DNA from: Gloeomargarita sp. SKYG116
GTDB taxonomy: Bacteria; Cyanobacteriota; Cyanobacteriia; Gloeomargaritales; Gloeomargaritaceae
Assembly: GCA_025056115.1 (NCBI GenBank)
Contig: JANWVM010000002.1
Span: forward strand, 1 to 64,000
Direction: 5' to 3'
DNA: 64,000 nucleotides
The translations under genes were made by a program, and so were the position numbers. The notes beneath the pieces were generated by a model. It was not told where the DNA came from. It worked only from the letters and a program-made list of their open reading frames with translations, and did no database searches. Below are positions 52,444 through 62,782 of the stretch, piece by piece. How positions within the stretch are numbered: position 1 is the first letter of the stretch; each line of letters starts with the position of its first letter.

Positions 52444-54547
52444 GCGCCACGTTTAACTCGCTCCAGGGCACGGCGATTTCTAAACAGGTCTCCAGCGCCA
52501 TTTGGGTGGTTGTGGGTTGGGGGACCCAGGTATCACCAGCGCCGGCCACCGCTAGCCAGCAAAAGCGTTCCGGTAGATGCACCCCCAAATGGTGGCGGAA
52601 CCGATAATTGCAGGGGGGAATGTCCGGGACATCCGCTAGGGGAATCGGGCTGGTTTGGCCCAGTTGCCCCGGATAGTACCAGACCAGATGGAGGCTGGTA
52701 AAGTCGGCTTTTTCCGGCGCAAATCCGGGCTGAAAGTCCACCCGCACGTAGAAGTGCAAATGGTCGGCGCCGTAGCGAATTGCCTCAACTGGATGCCGTT
52801 GGTACATCGTGGCCCGCGCTGTTCCCACCCGCACCATCCCAGCCCGAAACCAGTCCTGTTCATCGCCCCGCCCGTCAATGACCGGTTGAATGAACCCCTC
52901 TGGCGGGTAATCGCCCTGAAAATGCTGCGGTTCCAGCGGGTAATCCAATTCTCGGGGCGGTTGCTGGCCGAGGCTTTGGTACAGGGCTTGCAAATGCTCC
53001 CGGAATAGGGCATCAAACACCGGGTCGAGCCGCGAACTGTGCCCGGCCCCAAACCACCAGAACCAGTCGGAACCCTCTGCTGCCGCTAGCGCTTCCCAGG
53101 CTGCCGCTGGTGGGTTGTCCGTCGCTGCCAGGAGCGCCCGTGCCTGCCCCAAGTAATCCCACGCGCGGTTCTTGACCGGGTCGCCAATCCAGGTGGTGAA
53201 ACTGGCCTCAATCCACGACCCGCTGTGCAAATAATTCAAAGTGACCTGGGGCGGAAACTGCTCCAAAAACTCCGACACTGTCACCCCACAAAATCGCTCA
53301 TCCTGGCTTAAGGCGCTCAACAAGGCTTCCAAAAACGGCCCCCCATCCTGCGGGTAATACTCCCAGCAGTTTTCCCCATCCAACGCAATCGTCACTAGCC
53401 ACGGGTTAGAGGCCGTTGTCTCTGCTTGGGCGCGGGCATGAATCTGTCCCAGCCGGCTGACAAAATCGGCCACGGCTGTTTCCACCGGCAAATGACAGTA
53501 GGAAAACCCAATCAAGTCCGATAGGCGATGGTCGCGAAACACGAGCGCCAACTCCCCGGCTGGTGTCTGCATTTTGTAAGGACGATAAAGGCAATCCGGC
53601 GCCAGCACTTGTCCTTGACTGTCGCGCTGGATCGGTTGGCGTAAACTGGCTGCTAACACCCCCTCGTCGCTGCACAACCAACGGAACCCCTGGCGGGCAA
53701 CCGGGTCGAGAATGGCCGGGCTCACCGACTGCTCGGAAGGCCACAAACCTTTGGGGGTACGGCCAAAGTACTGCTGATAGTTGGCCCAAGCCTTGGCGAG
53801 TTGCCACGTCACGTCCTGGGGCCAAGAAAACCGCCGCGGCAAAGGCAAGTTGGGAACCGCCACCCGCGCCGATTCCGTATCTGCGAGCAAGGGCAGGATG
53901 GGATGGGTGTAGGGGCTGGTCGTCAGTTCAATCACGCCGGCGTCTTGCCAGCGGCGATGTTCGGGGATGATCTGGGCTAATATCTCCTGCTGGATTTGCC
54001 AGAGCGCCTGCCGGTCCGCCAGGGTGAAATGGCCGCCCTGTTCCCACCAGGTCTGCACTGGGGGCCGGTTCCAAAACAAGGGGTCTAGCCAGGTGAGATT
54101 ATGCCACATCAACAAGTCTTCAAAATCCTGAAGCGACCAGTTTTCTAAGCACCAGACCCGTCCCTTGGTCTGCACCTGTTCATACAAACGGTGATAGCCG
54201 GGGTAGGGGTCAATCATGGTGCGGTGGTGGGCGTCAAAAAAACTACTGACCACAAAATGCCGTTCCCACTCGCTCAGGTCGGCGGCAGATTTAAGACTCA
54301 CCGCCAGATAGGGGTCCATGGCCCGCCCGTGAGCATAATCCTCGATTTGCAGCAATAGGGACGGCACCAGGTTAATCGTGTGGTGGAAGTTGGGATAACG
54401 GGTCAGGCGTAGCAGCAAATCCAAGTAATCTTTCGTGCCGTGTAACCGCACCCACGGCAGCCGGTATTCCCCAGTGATGAGGCTTTTGTAAAAGGGTTGG
54501 TGCTGGTGCCAAATAAAGGCGATATACAGGGGATGCGGCATTGGCAC
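52346..54547 (-). CDS. Glycoside hydrolase family 57
   Basis: 733 residues. GH57 catalytic barrel: N-terminal FIWHQHQPFY, nucleophile region GLWPSEQSVSP and acid region with TIALDGENCWEYYPQDGG. C-terminal part (about 540-720) contains a beta-rich region of the kind found in cyanobacterial GH57s. Family activities include alpha-amylase and 4-alpha-glucanotransferase, so a glycogen role is likely. ATG at 54547 or two codons later. Confidence 0.9.
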   Translation of the reverse strand: MPMPHPLYIAFIWHQHQPFYKSLITGEYRLPWVRLHGTKDYLDLLLRLTRYPNFHHTINLVPSLLLQIEDYAHGRAMDPYLAVSLKSAADLSEWERHFVVSSFFDAHHRTMIDPYPGYHRLYEQVQTKGRVWCLENWSLQDFEDLLMWHNLTWLDPLFWNRPPVQTWWEQGGHFTLADRQALWQIQQEILAQIIPEHRRWQDAGVIELTTSPYTHPILPLLADTESARVAVPNLPLPRRFSWPQDVTWQLAKAWANYQQYFGRTPKGLWPSEQSVSPAILDPVARQGFRWLCSDEGVLAASLRQPIQRDSQGQVLAPDCLYRPYKMQTPAGELALVFRDHRLSDLIGFSYCHLPVETAVADFVSRLGQIHARAQAETTASNPWLVTIALDGENCWEYYPQDGGPFLEALLSALSQDERFCGVTVSEFLEQFPPQVTLNYLHSGSWIEASFTTWIGDPVKNRAWDYLGQARALLAATDNPPAAAWEALAAAEGSDWFWWFGAGHSSRLDPVFDALFREHLQALYQSLGQQPPRELDYPLEPQHFQGDYPPEGFIQPVIDGRGDEQDWFRAGMVRVGTARATMYQRHPVEAIRYGADHLHFYVRVDFQPGFAPEKADFTSLHLVWYYPGQLGQTSPIPLADVPDIPPCNYRFRHHLGVHLPERFCWLAVAGAGDTWVPQPTTTQMALETCLEIAVPWSELNVAPNWSVSLLLVLGLTGQFRGYLPEQGLLNFAVP

Positions 54548-54588
54548 GGCCCACGCAAACTACCCCCACTCTACCAAAAGGATGAAAT

Positions 54589-54969
54589 TTAAGCGGAGTC
54601 GTCGGAGCGAGATTGCTCTAAGGATTCCCGCAGCGTGGCCAGTTCTTGCGTCAATTCCTGCAACTGGGCTGCCGCCTGGGCCTGGCTAGGGGCTGTCGCC
54701 TCATCTTGAATGGTCACTTCTACCGGTTGCGATGGCGGCGGTGGCGGGCTACTGCGGTTAAACAACCGTTCGACAAATTCCCGCGCTTCTGCCTCGGTTT
54801 TTTCCCCCTTCGCCACGAGTTCTTGCACCAGTTGTTGCATCTCTTGCTGCCACTGCTGGAGTTGCGCTTGGCGTTTTTGCTCGTCTTGCACCCATTCCAC
54901 CACCGTGCTGGCGCAACCCAACAATGCACGAAATCCTTGTTGTAACCACATCTCCGGCGTACTGGACAT
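54589..54969 (-). CDS. Phasin-like helical protein
   Basis: 126 residues. Helical throughout with a Gln-rich coiled coil (VQDEQKRQAQLQQWQQEMQQ), the EAREFVERLFNR segment typical of cyanobacterial phasin-related proteins, a Pro-rich hinge and a second helix. May coat granules; function not proved. Same strand as the GH57 gene, 41 bp upstream of it. Confidence 0.65.
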   Translation of the reverse strand: MSSTPEMWLQQGFRALLGCASTVVEWVQDEQKRQAQLQQWQQEMQQLVQELVAKGEKTEAEAREFVERLFNRSSPPPPPSQPVEVTIQDEATAPSQAQAAAQLQELTQELATLRESLEQSRSDDSA

Positions 54970-54999
54970 CTGTTTGTCCTCGATTTTGGTTCTACTGTA

Positions 55000-55890
55000 T
55001 CAACCTGCTGGCTCTTCTGGCAAATCGCCGGGACTCGGTTCGATGTGGATGGTAATGCGCGCCGGGCCATAGTGTTTTTGTAATAAAGCCTCCACCTGTT
55101 CACTCAAGTGATGTGCCGTTGCCAGGTCTTTAGGCGTCACGACCAGATGTAGTTCGATAAACACTTGCCGTCCCACTAACCCTCGCGAGGCGATGTCGTG
55201 GCAACTCTCAACCCCCGGCACTTGCGTCACTAACCGAGCAATCGCTTCTGGGGCAATCGCCATTTCGTCAACTAACCAGGGCAGATTGGTTGCCAAAATC
55301 CGCCATCCGCTGCGCAGTACCAGCCCGGCCACTGGAATTGCCAGTACGCTATCCAACCAAGTCCAACCGGCGGCGACCCCAGCCATCCCCACCAACACCA
55401 TGAGATTAATCCACACGTCCCCCAGCGTATGCAGCGCATCGGCCCGGAGAATGGGACTGTCTAAGCGTTGCCCCTGCCGGTACTCGTACCAAGTCACCGC
55501 GCTATTTACCAGCAGCACCCCTGCCAGCAACCCCATGTCAGCTAGACCAAAACGCGGCGGGGGAGCTTGTTCTATCCATCGCCCTACAGCTTGTTGGATC
55601 ACCTCAAAACTAACTACCCCCAAGAACACGGCAATCACCAGCGCCCCTACCGCCTCAAACTTTTGGTGACCATAGGGGTGTTCCCGATCCGGTTCCGGTT
55701 TGGCCCAACTCTGCGCCACCAAGCCCACAACACTGCTCAGGCAATCGGTGAGACTATGCAGGGCATCGGCCAGAATCGCCAAGGAACCCGTCCCAAACCC
55801 GACGGCTAGTTTCACCCCGAATACAGCTAGGTTGTAGCCCAATACGATACGCAGAACTCGCTTGACTTGCCCGCCCCGGCTAGCCGGCAT
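55000..55890 (-). CDS. Cation diffusion facilitator family metal exporter
   Basis: 296 residues. Six membrane helices with the CDF motif ADALHSLTD (about 42-50) and ADALHTLGDV (about 150-159), then a cytoplasmic CDF-C domain with HLVVTPKDLATAHHLSEQVE. Exports zinc, cobalt, iron or manganese by proton exchange; specificity unclear, although the DHxxD-like set reads D-L-H-S-D. Overlaps the CNBD gene stop by 11 bp. Confidence 0.9.
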   Translation of the reverse strand: MPASRGGQVKRVLRIVLGYNLAVFGVKLAVGFGTGSLAILADALHSLTDCLSSVVGLVAQSWAKPEPDREHPYGHQKFEAVGALVIAVFLGVVSFEVIQQAVGRWIEQAPPPRFGLADMGLLAGVLLVNSAVTWYEYRQGQRLDSPILRADALHTLGDVWINLMVLVGMAGVAAGWTWLDSVLAIPVAGLVLRSGWRILATNLPWLVDEMAIAPEAIARLVTQVPGVESCHDIASRGLVGRQVFIELHLVVTPKDLATAHHLSEQVEALLQKHYGPARITIHIEPSPGDLPEEPAG

Positions 55891-56341
55891 AGGTCCCCAC
55901 GCTTACCAACTGGTTGAGTCGGCGAATCCGTTGACACAGGTTTTGGATGATGTTAAGCGCGATCGCGGGGTTGTTGAGGATGGCCTCCTGCATTTGGGGT
56001 TGGGATAAACACAGGCACGTGCAGGGCGTTAAAGCGGTTACCGACGCCGAACGAGGTTCACTGTCGAACAGGGACATTTCGCCAAAATAGGCCCCCGCCT
56101 CCAACCGAGCTAGTTCCACTTCACCGATGTGAATCTTCACTTGCCCCTCGGAGAGGATGTAGAACAGTTGACCAATATCCCCCCGTTCAAAAATCGTCTC
56201 ACCCGGTTGAAAATGCAGTTCCACCATTTCCACTGCCAAATCCCGCAGAAAGTCGTAATCGTTGATCCCCCGAAAAATTGGTACGTCCCGCAAGAACATA
56301 AGGCGGTCCGTCAAACTAAGGTCAGACGCATGAATAGTCAT
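55880..56341 (-). CDS. Cyclic-nucleotide-binding-domain protein
   Basis: 153 residues, a single cNMP-binding beta-roll with GETIFERGDIGQLFYILSEGQV and the phosphate-binding cassette FGEMSLFDSEPRSASVTAL. No DNA-binding or other domain, so it may bind cAMP or cGMP and interact with a partner. ATG 56341 with a Shine-Dalgarno-like GGGGAAG is preferred to an upstream ATG at 56371. Precedes the CDF gene with an 11-bp overlap. Confidence 0.85.
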   Translation of the reverse strand: MTIHASDLSLTDRLMFLRDVPIFRGINDYDFLRDLAVEMVELHFQPGETIFERGDIGQLFYILSEGQVKIHIGEVELARLEAGAYFGEMSLFDSEPRSASVTALTPCTCLCLSQPQMQEAILNNPAIALNIIQNLCQRIRRLNQLVSVGTYAG

Positions 56342-56498
56342 CGCCAACTTCCCCACTCTGTGTGAATTCAACCGCTACTTTTTATCTCTCCCACCCCACC
56401 ACCCTGATTCTAACCTAGCCGTTTACGACACTCCCTAGGTATCCTAAAATTTTTATGCCAAGCGGGCCAGTCATCAGAAATTGGCGCTGGACTTGCCC

Positions 56499-58526
56499 CT
56501 AGCAACCTGAATTTTCTGGGATGGGATTGGGTTGAAGGTTGCCCACTTCCTGCAAATGAATCACATCCCGATAAGGGTCCACATGAGTGACCTGGACATG
56601 GAGTTGTTCGCCTAATTTCACCGTTCGCTGCACCCGCATGGATAATTCCAGCCCCAGTTCCTCCAGCAACACCAGCACCAGGTCTCCCTCTTCCCGCAAC
56701 CAGCGCAGCACTACTGCTGTCCAAACAGTGTCCGCGTGTCGCCGCAGGTATTCCAGGCTCCAATAGCGATTGGTTTGCCGTTCCACCGAGCTAGCCTCCT
56801 GGGTGGCAGCGGTCACGCCTTGCAGGATGGTCTGTAGTTCTGCCGCGTTGAATACTGGCGCCTCTCCGCGCAAGTGGGCTTTGAGTTGCCAATGGGCCAG
56901 TAAATCCCCGTAGCGTCGAATCGGAGAGGTGGCCTGGACATAGGCATCTAACCCTAGGCTGGCATGACGGGCCGGCGTCACACTGACTTCGCTCTTGGTC
57001 AAGCAACGGCGAATGGCAAACGTCCGGACTGGTCCCCCCGGCAGTTGCAACAGTTCTTCTTCTGGCGGCAATTCCGGCTGCGCTTGGGAACGGAAAGGCA
57101 TCGGCAACCCGGCTGCTTGGGCGTAACGGGCCGTCACTTCCCCCGCCAGGATCATCATCTCTGCCACCAGAAAACGGGCCGGCGAGGGTTGCTGCACCTG
57201 CACTTCCACTTCGTCATCCACCACTTTAATCGCGGCTTCCGGCATTTGAATCTGAATCGCCCCTTGGGCCAACCGCCAGGCTAATCGCCGTTGCGCCCAC
57301 TGGTACAGATGGGATAGTTCTCCTTCGTTGGCCTCCTGCAGGGGCAAGAGTTCATCCACGTCGTCGTAGGTCAGCCGGTACGTAGGCCGCACCCAACTGG
57401 GCATGATCTGATAATCGGCAATTTCTCCCGACGGTTCCAGGGTTACCGCAAAGCTGAGGGCGCAACAGGTCTGACCCTGCTGCAAACTCATGGGGCCGGT
57501 AGCCAGCGCTTCAGGGAACATGGGAATCACCCCTGTAGGCAAATAGACGCTGGTGCTCCGGCGACGGGCTTCTTGGTCTAACACATCCCCCGGCGTCAGC
57601 CAGCGCGACGGGTCGGCGATATGAATCCAAATCCGTTCCTGTCCATTGGGTAGCCGTTCCCAACTCAGGCCGTCATCAATTTCGCGGGTGCTGCTGTCGT
57701 CAATCGTATAGACCTTCAGGCCCGTTAGGTCCTGGCGCCAGGGGGCATCCGGGTCAGGGGGTGGGTTGTGGATGCGCATGGTCGCCGCCTCCAAAACGGC
57801 CATCGGAAACGTTGTCGGTACAGAACTGCGGCGGATTGCCAGATTTTCGTGGGGATGCCACCAGCCCAGGGCCACCAGCAACAACCGGGCTTCGGTCGGG
57901 GTCACGGCGCGGTCCAACTGGGTCAGCAATTCCGCGACCAGGCGGGAGGGTTGCCCCTCTAAGATAACAAACTGCTCAACTTGCTCCAGGATTTGCCGTT
58001 CTTTGGCCGTCCAGGTGACCGTTTCCCCGGCCAGCGCCTGTTGCACTTTAGCGTAGAATGCCTGGGTTTCCTGCTGCTTTTGGGCTTCCTTTTGTAACTG
58101 GTGGCGGATGTCTTGGACTTGTTGCGGCGAGCGTGGTTCGTAGTACTCCCCCTTTTGCTTGAAAAAAATCCGGTCTTGACGCAGCAAGCGATGGGCCGCG
58201 TAGCACAGAGGGGGGTCGGTTTGATTAAACAGCAACTGGGCTAATTCTTCCGGATTTACCAGCCGGTTTTCGCCGCTGAGTAACTCCCAGGCCACCTCTA
58301 GCGCTTCGGGGTCGGTGTAGGCATCAGCGGTCTGTTCAAAGTCGGGAATATCCTCAATCGTGTAGAAACGACCGGACACAGCAAAACTGATCTGTCGCGG
58401 GTGAATGCTGTAGGTGCGCCCTTGGGCATCCGTGGCAATCCAGTTTTTCTTGCCATCCGGGCGTTGAATCACCCCCAAGCATGTCCGGCCATCCATCTCA
58501 AATTCAACTAGCGTGCCTTTTTCCAC
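56499..58526 (-). CDS. RNase II/RNB-family exoribonuclease
   Basis: 675 residues. N-terminal basic and cold-shock-like region, then the RNB domain (about 255-590) with the Asp cluster DDSSTREIDDGLSWE and SPIRRYGDLLAHWQL, then a C-terminal S1-like segment. Cyanobacterial VacB/RNase II-type protein that degrades RNA 3' to 5'. Confidence 0.93.
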   Translation of the reverse strand: MEKGTLVEFEMDGRTCLGVIQRPDGKKNWIATDAQGRTYSIHPRQISFAVSGRFYTIEDIPDFEQTADAYTDPEALEVAWELLSGENRLVNPEELAQLLFNQTDPPLCYAAHRLLRQDRIFFKQKGEYYEPRSPQQVQDIRHQLQKEAQKQQETQAFYAKVQQALAGETVTWTAKERQILEQVEQFVILEGQPSRLVAELLTQLDRAVTPTEARLLLVALGWWHPHENLAIRRSSVPTTFPMAVLEAATMRIHNPPPDPDAPWRQDLTGLKVYTIDDSSTREIDDGLSWERLPNGQERIWIHIADPSRWLTPGDVLDQEARRRSTSVYLPTGVIPMFPEALATGPMSLQQGQTCCALSFAVTLEPSGEIADYQIMPSWVRPTYRLTYDDVDELLPLQEANEGELSHLYQWAQRRLAWRLAQGAIQIQMPEAAIKVVDDEVEVQVQQPSPARFLVAEMMILAGEVTARYAQAAGLPMPFRSQAQPELPPEEELLQLPGGPVRTFAIRRCLTKSEVSVTPARHASLGLDAYVQATSPIRRYGDLLAHWQLKAHLRGEAPVFNAAELQTILQGVTAATQEASSVERQTNRYWSLEYLRRHADTVWTAVVLRWLREEGDLVLVLLEELGLELSMRVQRTVKLGEQLHVQVTHVDPYRDVIHLQEVGNLQPNPIPENSGC

Positions 58527-58576
58527 ACGCCCCCAACCCCCTTCGGCCTGCTCTACTTCTATTATGAAATGCGCAC

Positions 58577-59176
58577 CTAAAGCTCCCGGCGTCCCTCCAG
58601 TGCCTTGGCCAGCGTCAGTTCATCGGCGTATTCCAAATCTCCTCCCATGGGCAGTCCAAAGGCGATGCGGGTCACCCGCGTTAAGGGTTTGAGCAAGCGC
58701 CCCAGGTACAGGATCGTCGTTTCTCCCTCTATCGTGGGGCTGAGGGCCAAGATCACTTCCTTGATTGGGTTTTCCCCAACCCGTTTCACCAGGGCATTAA
58801 TCGTCAACTGTTCTGGACCAATGCCATCCATCGGCGAAATCACCCCCCCCAGGACGTGATACTTCCCCCGGTACTCGCGGGTCTTCTCCAGGGCAATCAC
58901 ATCCCGAGAGTCGCTCACCACACAGATTACGTGGTCGTCCCGGTGCGGGTCAGCGCAAATTTCGCACACCGGCTCGGCGGACAAGTGATAGCAAATTTGG
59001 CAATGCCCCACCTGCTGCTTGGCGTCTAACAGGGCTTGGGCCAACGCTTGCACCTCCGTTTCCGGTTGCTTGAGCAGATAGAGGGCAATTCGCTGGGCTG
59101 ACTTGGGGCCAATCCCTGGCAACCGCTGCAACCGTTCAATCAGGCGAGCCAGGGGACGGGTGTAGGCAGCACTCAA
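58577..59176 (-). CDS. recR: Recombination protein RecR
   Basis: 199 residues. Helix-hairpin-helix [18 protein letters not shown], zinc finger [16 protein letters not shown], Toprim domain with [12 protein letters not shown] and the C-terminal [29 protein letters not shown]. Loads RecA at gaps with RecF/RecO. Follows msrB by 9 bp. Confidence 0.96.
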   Translation of the reverse strand: MSAAYTRPLARLIERLQRLPGIGPKSAQRIALYLLKQPETEVQALAQALLDAKQQVGHCQICYHLSAEPVCEICADPHRDDHVICVVSDSRDVIALEKTREYRGKYHVLGGVISPMDGIGPEQLTINALVKRVGENPIKEVILALSPTIEGETTILYLGRLLKPLTRVTRIAFGLPMGGDLEYADELTLAKALEGRREL

Positions 59177-59185
59177 AGCTGATTC

Positions 59186-59596
59186 CTAGGGTTTGGTTTC
59201 CCCTTCCGGAACAAAAACCAAGGCGACGCCATTAATACAGTAACGCAAGCCGGTTGGGGCGGGACCATCAGGAAAAACGTGACCCAGGTGACCCCCACAG
59301 CGCTGGCAATGCACCTCGATCCGCCGCATCCCGTAGGAAAAATCTTCACTGGTGCCAATCGCCCCGGCCACGGGCGCATAAAAGCTCGGCCACCCCGTGC
59401 CACTATTGAACTTGGTTTCGGACGTAAACAGCAGGGCGCCACAGCCAGCACAGTAGTACTTGCCAGGGGCGTAATTTTTGTCCAGGGGGCTGCTACCCGG
59501 TCGCTCCGTGCCGTGCTGGCGTAACACGCGGAACTGCTCAGGCGTCAAAATCTTTTGCCATTCCTCGTCAGTGCGGGGTAGGGAGGCCGGATTCAT
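59186..59596 (-). CDS. msrB: Peptide-methionine (R)-S-oxide reductase
   Basis: 136 residues. Reduces methionine-R-sulfoxide in proteins. Zinc cysteines in CAGCG and CQRCGGHLGH, GTGWPSFYAP, and the catalytic RYCINGVAL. Divergent from guaA. Confidence 0.95.
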   Translation of the reverse strand: MNPASLPRTDEEWQKILTPEQFRVLRQHGTERPGSSPLDKNYAPGKYYCAGCGALLFTSETKFNSGTGWPSFYAPVAGAIGTSEDFSYGMRRIEVHCQRCGGHLGHVFPDGPAPTGLRYCINGVALVFVPEGETKP

Positions 59597-59634
59597 AAGT
59601 GATTATCCCAACACGTACCTGATCCCCATGATAG

Positions 59635-61296
59635 ATGACTTTTAACATAACTTCACAGACCCCCGCCAGGAAGTACAATGAAAAACAGTTCCCTTTGAGT
59701 CGCAATCGCCCTGTGGAGTACGCAACGGCAGAACCGTCCCGTCGGCAAATGATTGCCATTTTGGACTTCGGGTCGCAGTACTCCGAATTGATTGCCCGGC
59801 GGATTCGGGAAACGCAAGTTTATTCGGAACTGCTGCCCTACCATACCAGCGCTGAAGAACTGCGACGCCTCCAGCCCCGCGGCATTATCTTATCGGGTGG
59901 CCCCAATTCCGTCTATGACCGGGGAGCGCCCCAGTGTGACCCGGAAATTTGGAATTTGGGGATCCCCATTCTCGGGGTGTGTTACGGTATGCAGTTAATG
60001 GTGCAGCAGTTGGGGGGCAAGGTGGTGCGTTCAGCCCTCGGGGAATACGGTAAAGCGGCGCTGCATATTGACGACCCCACCGACTTGCTGACCAATGTGG
60101 AAGACGGCACCATCATGTGGATGAGCCACGGGGACAGCGTGGTGCAATTGCCGGAGGGATTTTCCATCTTGGCCCACACCGAAAACTGTCCCTGCGCAGC
60201 GCTGGCCCACCACGAACGCAACCTCTACGGCGTCCAATTCCACCCGGAAGTGGCCCATTCGCAAGGGGGCATGGCGATCATTCGCAATTTCGTCTATCAC
60301 ATCTGTGGCTGTGAACCCACCTGGACCACGGCGGCGTTTGTCGAAGAGGCGATCAATGAAATCCGAGCCAAGGTGGGCAACAAGCGGGTGTTGCTGGCCT
60401 TGTCCGGGGGGGTGGATTCCTCGACCCTGGCGTTTTTATTGCACCGGGCCATCGGCAACCAGCTCACCTGCGTCTTTATTGACCAGGGCTTCATGCGCAA
60501 GTTGGAACCGGAGCGGTTGCTCAAGCTGTTCCACGAGCAATTTCACATCCCGGTGGAGTATGTCAATGCGCGGGAGCAATTCTTAGAGGCGATTAAAGGC
60601 GTCACTGACCCCGAAGAAAAACGGCGGATCATTGGCCATGAATTTATCCGGGTATTCGAGCGGGAATCGCAACGGTTGGGGCCATTTGATTACCTGGCGC
60701 AAGGAACGCTCTACCCTGATGTGATTGAATCCGCCGGCGGCCCAGTGGACCCCCAAACGGGTGAACGGGTGGCGGTCAAAATTAAGAGTCACCACAACGT
60801 GGGCGGATTGCCGAAAAATCTCCAGTTCAAGCTCATCGAACCCCTGCGGCGCCTGTTCAAGGATGAGGTGCGCAAAGTGGCCCGGTCGCTAGGATTGCCG
60901 GAAGAGATTGTGCAGCGACAGCCATTTCCAGGACCAGGGCTAGCGATCCGGATCATTGGGGAAGTGACGCCGGAACGTCTAGAAATGCTGCGGGAAGCCG
61001 ACTGGATTGTGCGCCAGGAAATTAACCGGCACGGGTTATATAACCAACTCTGGCAAGCCTTTGCCGTCTTGTTGCCGGTGCGGTCGGTGGGGGTGATGGG
61101 GGATAAACGCACCTATGCTTACCCGGTTGTGTTGCGTCTGGTGACCAGCGAAGATGGCATGACGGCAGACTGGGCCAAGGTGCCCCATGAATTTTTGGAA
61201 TTGGTGGCCAATCGCATTGTCAACGAGGTGCCGGGGATTAACCGGGTGGTGTACGATATCACCTCTAAACCGCCGGGAACCATCGAGTGGGAGTAA
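59635..61296 (+). CDS. guaA: GMP synthase (glutamine-hydrolysing)
   Basis: 553 residues from ATG 59635, although a GTG at 59713 or ATG at 59749 would give a more usual N-terminus and TACAAT at 59674 might be a promoter element. Converts XMP to GMP. Glutamine amidotransferase domain with Cys in GVCYGMQL and His in FHPEVAH, ATP pyrophosphatase with [11 protein letters not shown], and C-terminal [11 protein letters not shown]. The start is uncertain; the enzyme is not. Confidence 0.94.
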   Translation: MTFNITSQTPARKYNEKQFPLSRNRPVEYATAEPSRRQMIAILDFGSQYSELIARRIRETQVYSELLPYHTSAEELRRLQPRGIILSGGPNSVYDRGAPQCDPEIWNLGIPILGVCYGMQLMVQQLGGKVVRSALGEYGKAALHIDDPTDLLTNVEDGTIMWMSHGDSVVQLPEGFSILAHTENCPCAALAHHERNLYGVQFHPEVAHSQGGMAIIRNFVYHICGCEPTWTTAAFVEEAINEIRAKVGNKRVLLALSGGVDSSTLAFLLHRAIGNQLTCVFIDQGFMRKLEPERLLKLFHEQFHIPVEYVNAREQFLEAIKGVTDPEEKRRIIGHEFIRVFERESQRLGPFDYLAQGTLYPDVIESAGGPVDPQTGERVAVKIKSHHNVGGLPKNLQFKLIEPLRRLFKDEVRKVARSLGLPEEIVQRQPFPGPGLAIRIIGEVTPERLEMLREADWIVRQEINRHGLYNQLWQAFAVLLPVRSVGVMGDKRTYAYPVVLRLVTSEDGMTADWAKVPHEFLELVANRIVNEVPGINRVVYDITSKPPGTIEWE

Positions 61297-61484
61297 AAAA
61301 TGAGGGGGCGAGGTGGTCGGCAGGCAGGGCATGGGTTATACTGCACTCTTGGTGTGACTTGCTCAGCGATGGGAATAGTTGCACCCACACGTGTCGTGGT
61401 TGGAGAAGGTGCTTGGGGTACGTTGAAGTACTGGTGCGACGGCGGCTCTCCTAGCGCAGTGACGTTGGTTATTTTCGAGAACCT

Positions 61485-62288
61485 ATGACTTTGACCCCTC
61501 GTTTTACGAATCCGGCCACCAACGGGCATATGGAGACCCTGGCGGCAGATGATTCCCTGGTTTGGGTGACCCACCCTAGTCCTGACCTGTACTTGGGTGA
61601 TGAGCCAGTCGCCCGTAGTCAAAAAACCGACCCGGAGTTGGGACGGCGAGTAGCGCAATTTCTGATTGAAAAGGGTGTCGCCACCCCCCAGGTCGAAACT
61701 GGCCTAGACGACACTCAGAAACGCACGTTGATTGCTTGGCATTTTGCGCGGATTATGGAGGCGTTGGGGCTGGATTTGCGCGACGACAGCCTGGCTGAGA
61801 CGCCTAAGCGAGTGGCCCAGATGTATGTGGATGAAATTTTCTACGGCCTGGACTGGCGCAACTTCCCCAAGTGCACCACGGTTGAAAACAAAATGGGCTA
61901 CAGCTCGATGGTGGTGGAGCGCAACATCAACGTCCAGAGCAACTGTGAACACCATTTTGTAATTATTGATGGCCGGGCGCATGTGGCTTATATCCCCAAG
62001 CGAAAGGTGTTAGGCCTGTCAAAAATCAACCGGATTGTGGAGTACTTTGCCAAGCGGCCCCAGATCCAGGAGCGGTTGACGGAACAGATTTTCTATGCCT
62101 TGTCTTACATACTGGAAACGGAAGACATTGCGGTGGTGATCCAGGCCAAGCACTACTGCGTCAAGTCACGGGGAGTCGAAGACGTGAATTCAGATACGGT
62201 TACCAGCAAGTTGGGGGGAGTGTTTCTGCAGAACACGGCCACCCGGTCAGAGTTCATGCGGGTTGTGAACACGGTGATCGCGCCCTAG
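61485..62288 (+). CDS. folE: GTP cyclohydrolase I
   Basis: 267 residues, with about 60 extra N-terminal residues against E. coli FolE (222). First step of folate synthesis. Zinc Cys/His in NCEHHFVIIDG and catalytic region YIPKRKVLGLSKINRIVEYFA and HYCVKSRGVED (zinc Cys). The N-terminal extension is of low complexity. The 188-bp gap before it holds GGTTATACTGC (61335-61345), a possible promoter. Confidence 0.93.
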   Translation: MTLTPRFTNPATNGHMETLAADDSLVWVTHPSPDLYLGDEPVARSQKTDPELGRRVAQFLIEKGVATPQVETGLDDTQKRTLIAWHFARIMEALGLDLRDDSLAETPKRVAQMYVDEIFYGLDWRNFPKCTTVENKMGYSSMVVERNINVQSNCEHHFVIIDGRAHVAYIPKRKVLGLSKINRIVEYFAKRPQIQERLTEQIFYALSYILETEDIAVVIQAKHYCVKSRGVEDVNSDTVTSKLGGVFLQNTATRSEFMRVVNTVIAP

Positions 62289-62329
62289 GGGTTTTCGTGT
62301 AAGCTACTCGTTAGGACGCAGGTGACCCT

Positions 62330-62782
62330 ATGGACGCGATGTTGCCGGAACTAGAGGAAGCTGACCGTGCCTCCCGTTTGACCGACGATGTGGAGACGGT
62401 GATCAGTTCATTGGCCGAACCCGATTCAGCCCAGGTTAGCCATTTGGATCAGGGGTGCATCTGGCGATTCCGCTACGGCACAGCAGAGGTTTACGTGCAA
62501 ATGACCGGCACCACTCCTGACGATATGCTGACGGTTTGGTCAAGTGTCCTCAAGTTACCTGTGCAGCAGCAGACCGAGCTATTCCAACACCTCCTGGAAT
62601 TGAATTGGGCGACAACCATGGAGGCCCGGTTTGCCATCTTGAACCAGGAGGTTGTGGTCGTGGGCACTCGTTCCCTGCAGGATTTAGACCCGTCAGAGAC
62701 AGCCCGGTTAATCACTGTGGTAGCCTCGCTGGCCGACCTTTACGATCAAGATTTAAAGGCGCGCTTTCCGGCGGTTCAATGA
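62330..62782 (+). CDS. YbjN-like (CesT/Tir chaperone-fold) protein
   Basis: 150 residues, alpha/beta. Type III chaperone-like fold with FRYGTAEVYVQMTGTTPDDMLTVWSSVL and FQHLLELNWATTMEARFAI. Cyanobacterial YbjN proteins are thought to have a chaperone-type role; the partner is unknown. It overlaps the next ABC gene by ATGA. Confidence 0.7.
   Translation: MDAMLPELEEADRASRLTDDVETVISSLAEPDSAQVSHLDQGCIWRFRYGTAEVYVQMTGTTPDDMLTVWSSVLKLPVQQQTELFQHLLELNWATTMEARFAILNQEVVVVGTRSLQDLDPSETARLITVVASLADLYDQDLKARFPAVQ

Noticed and set aside
61119-61658. 179-codon minus-strand frame between guaA and folE
   Set aside because: Overlaps guaA and folE ends in antisense, with no motif; part covers the folE promoter region.
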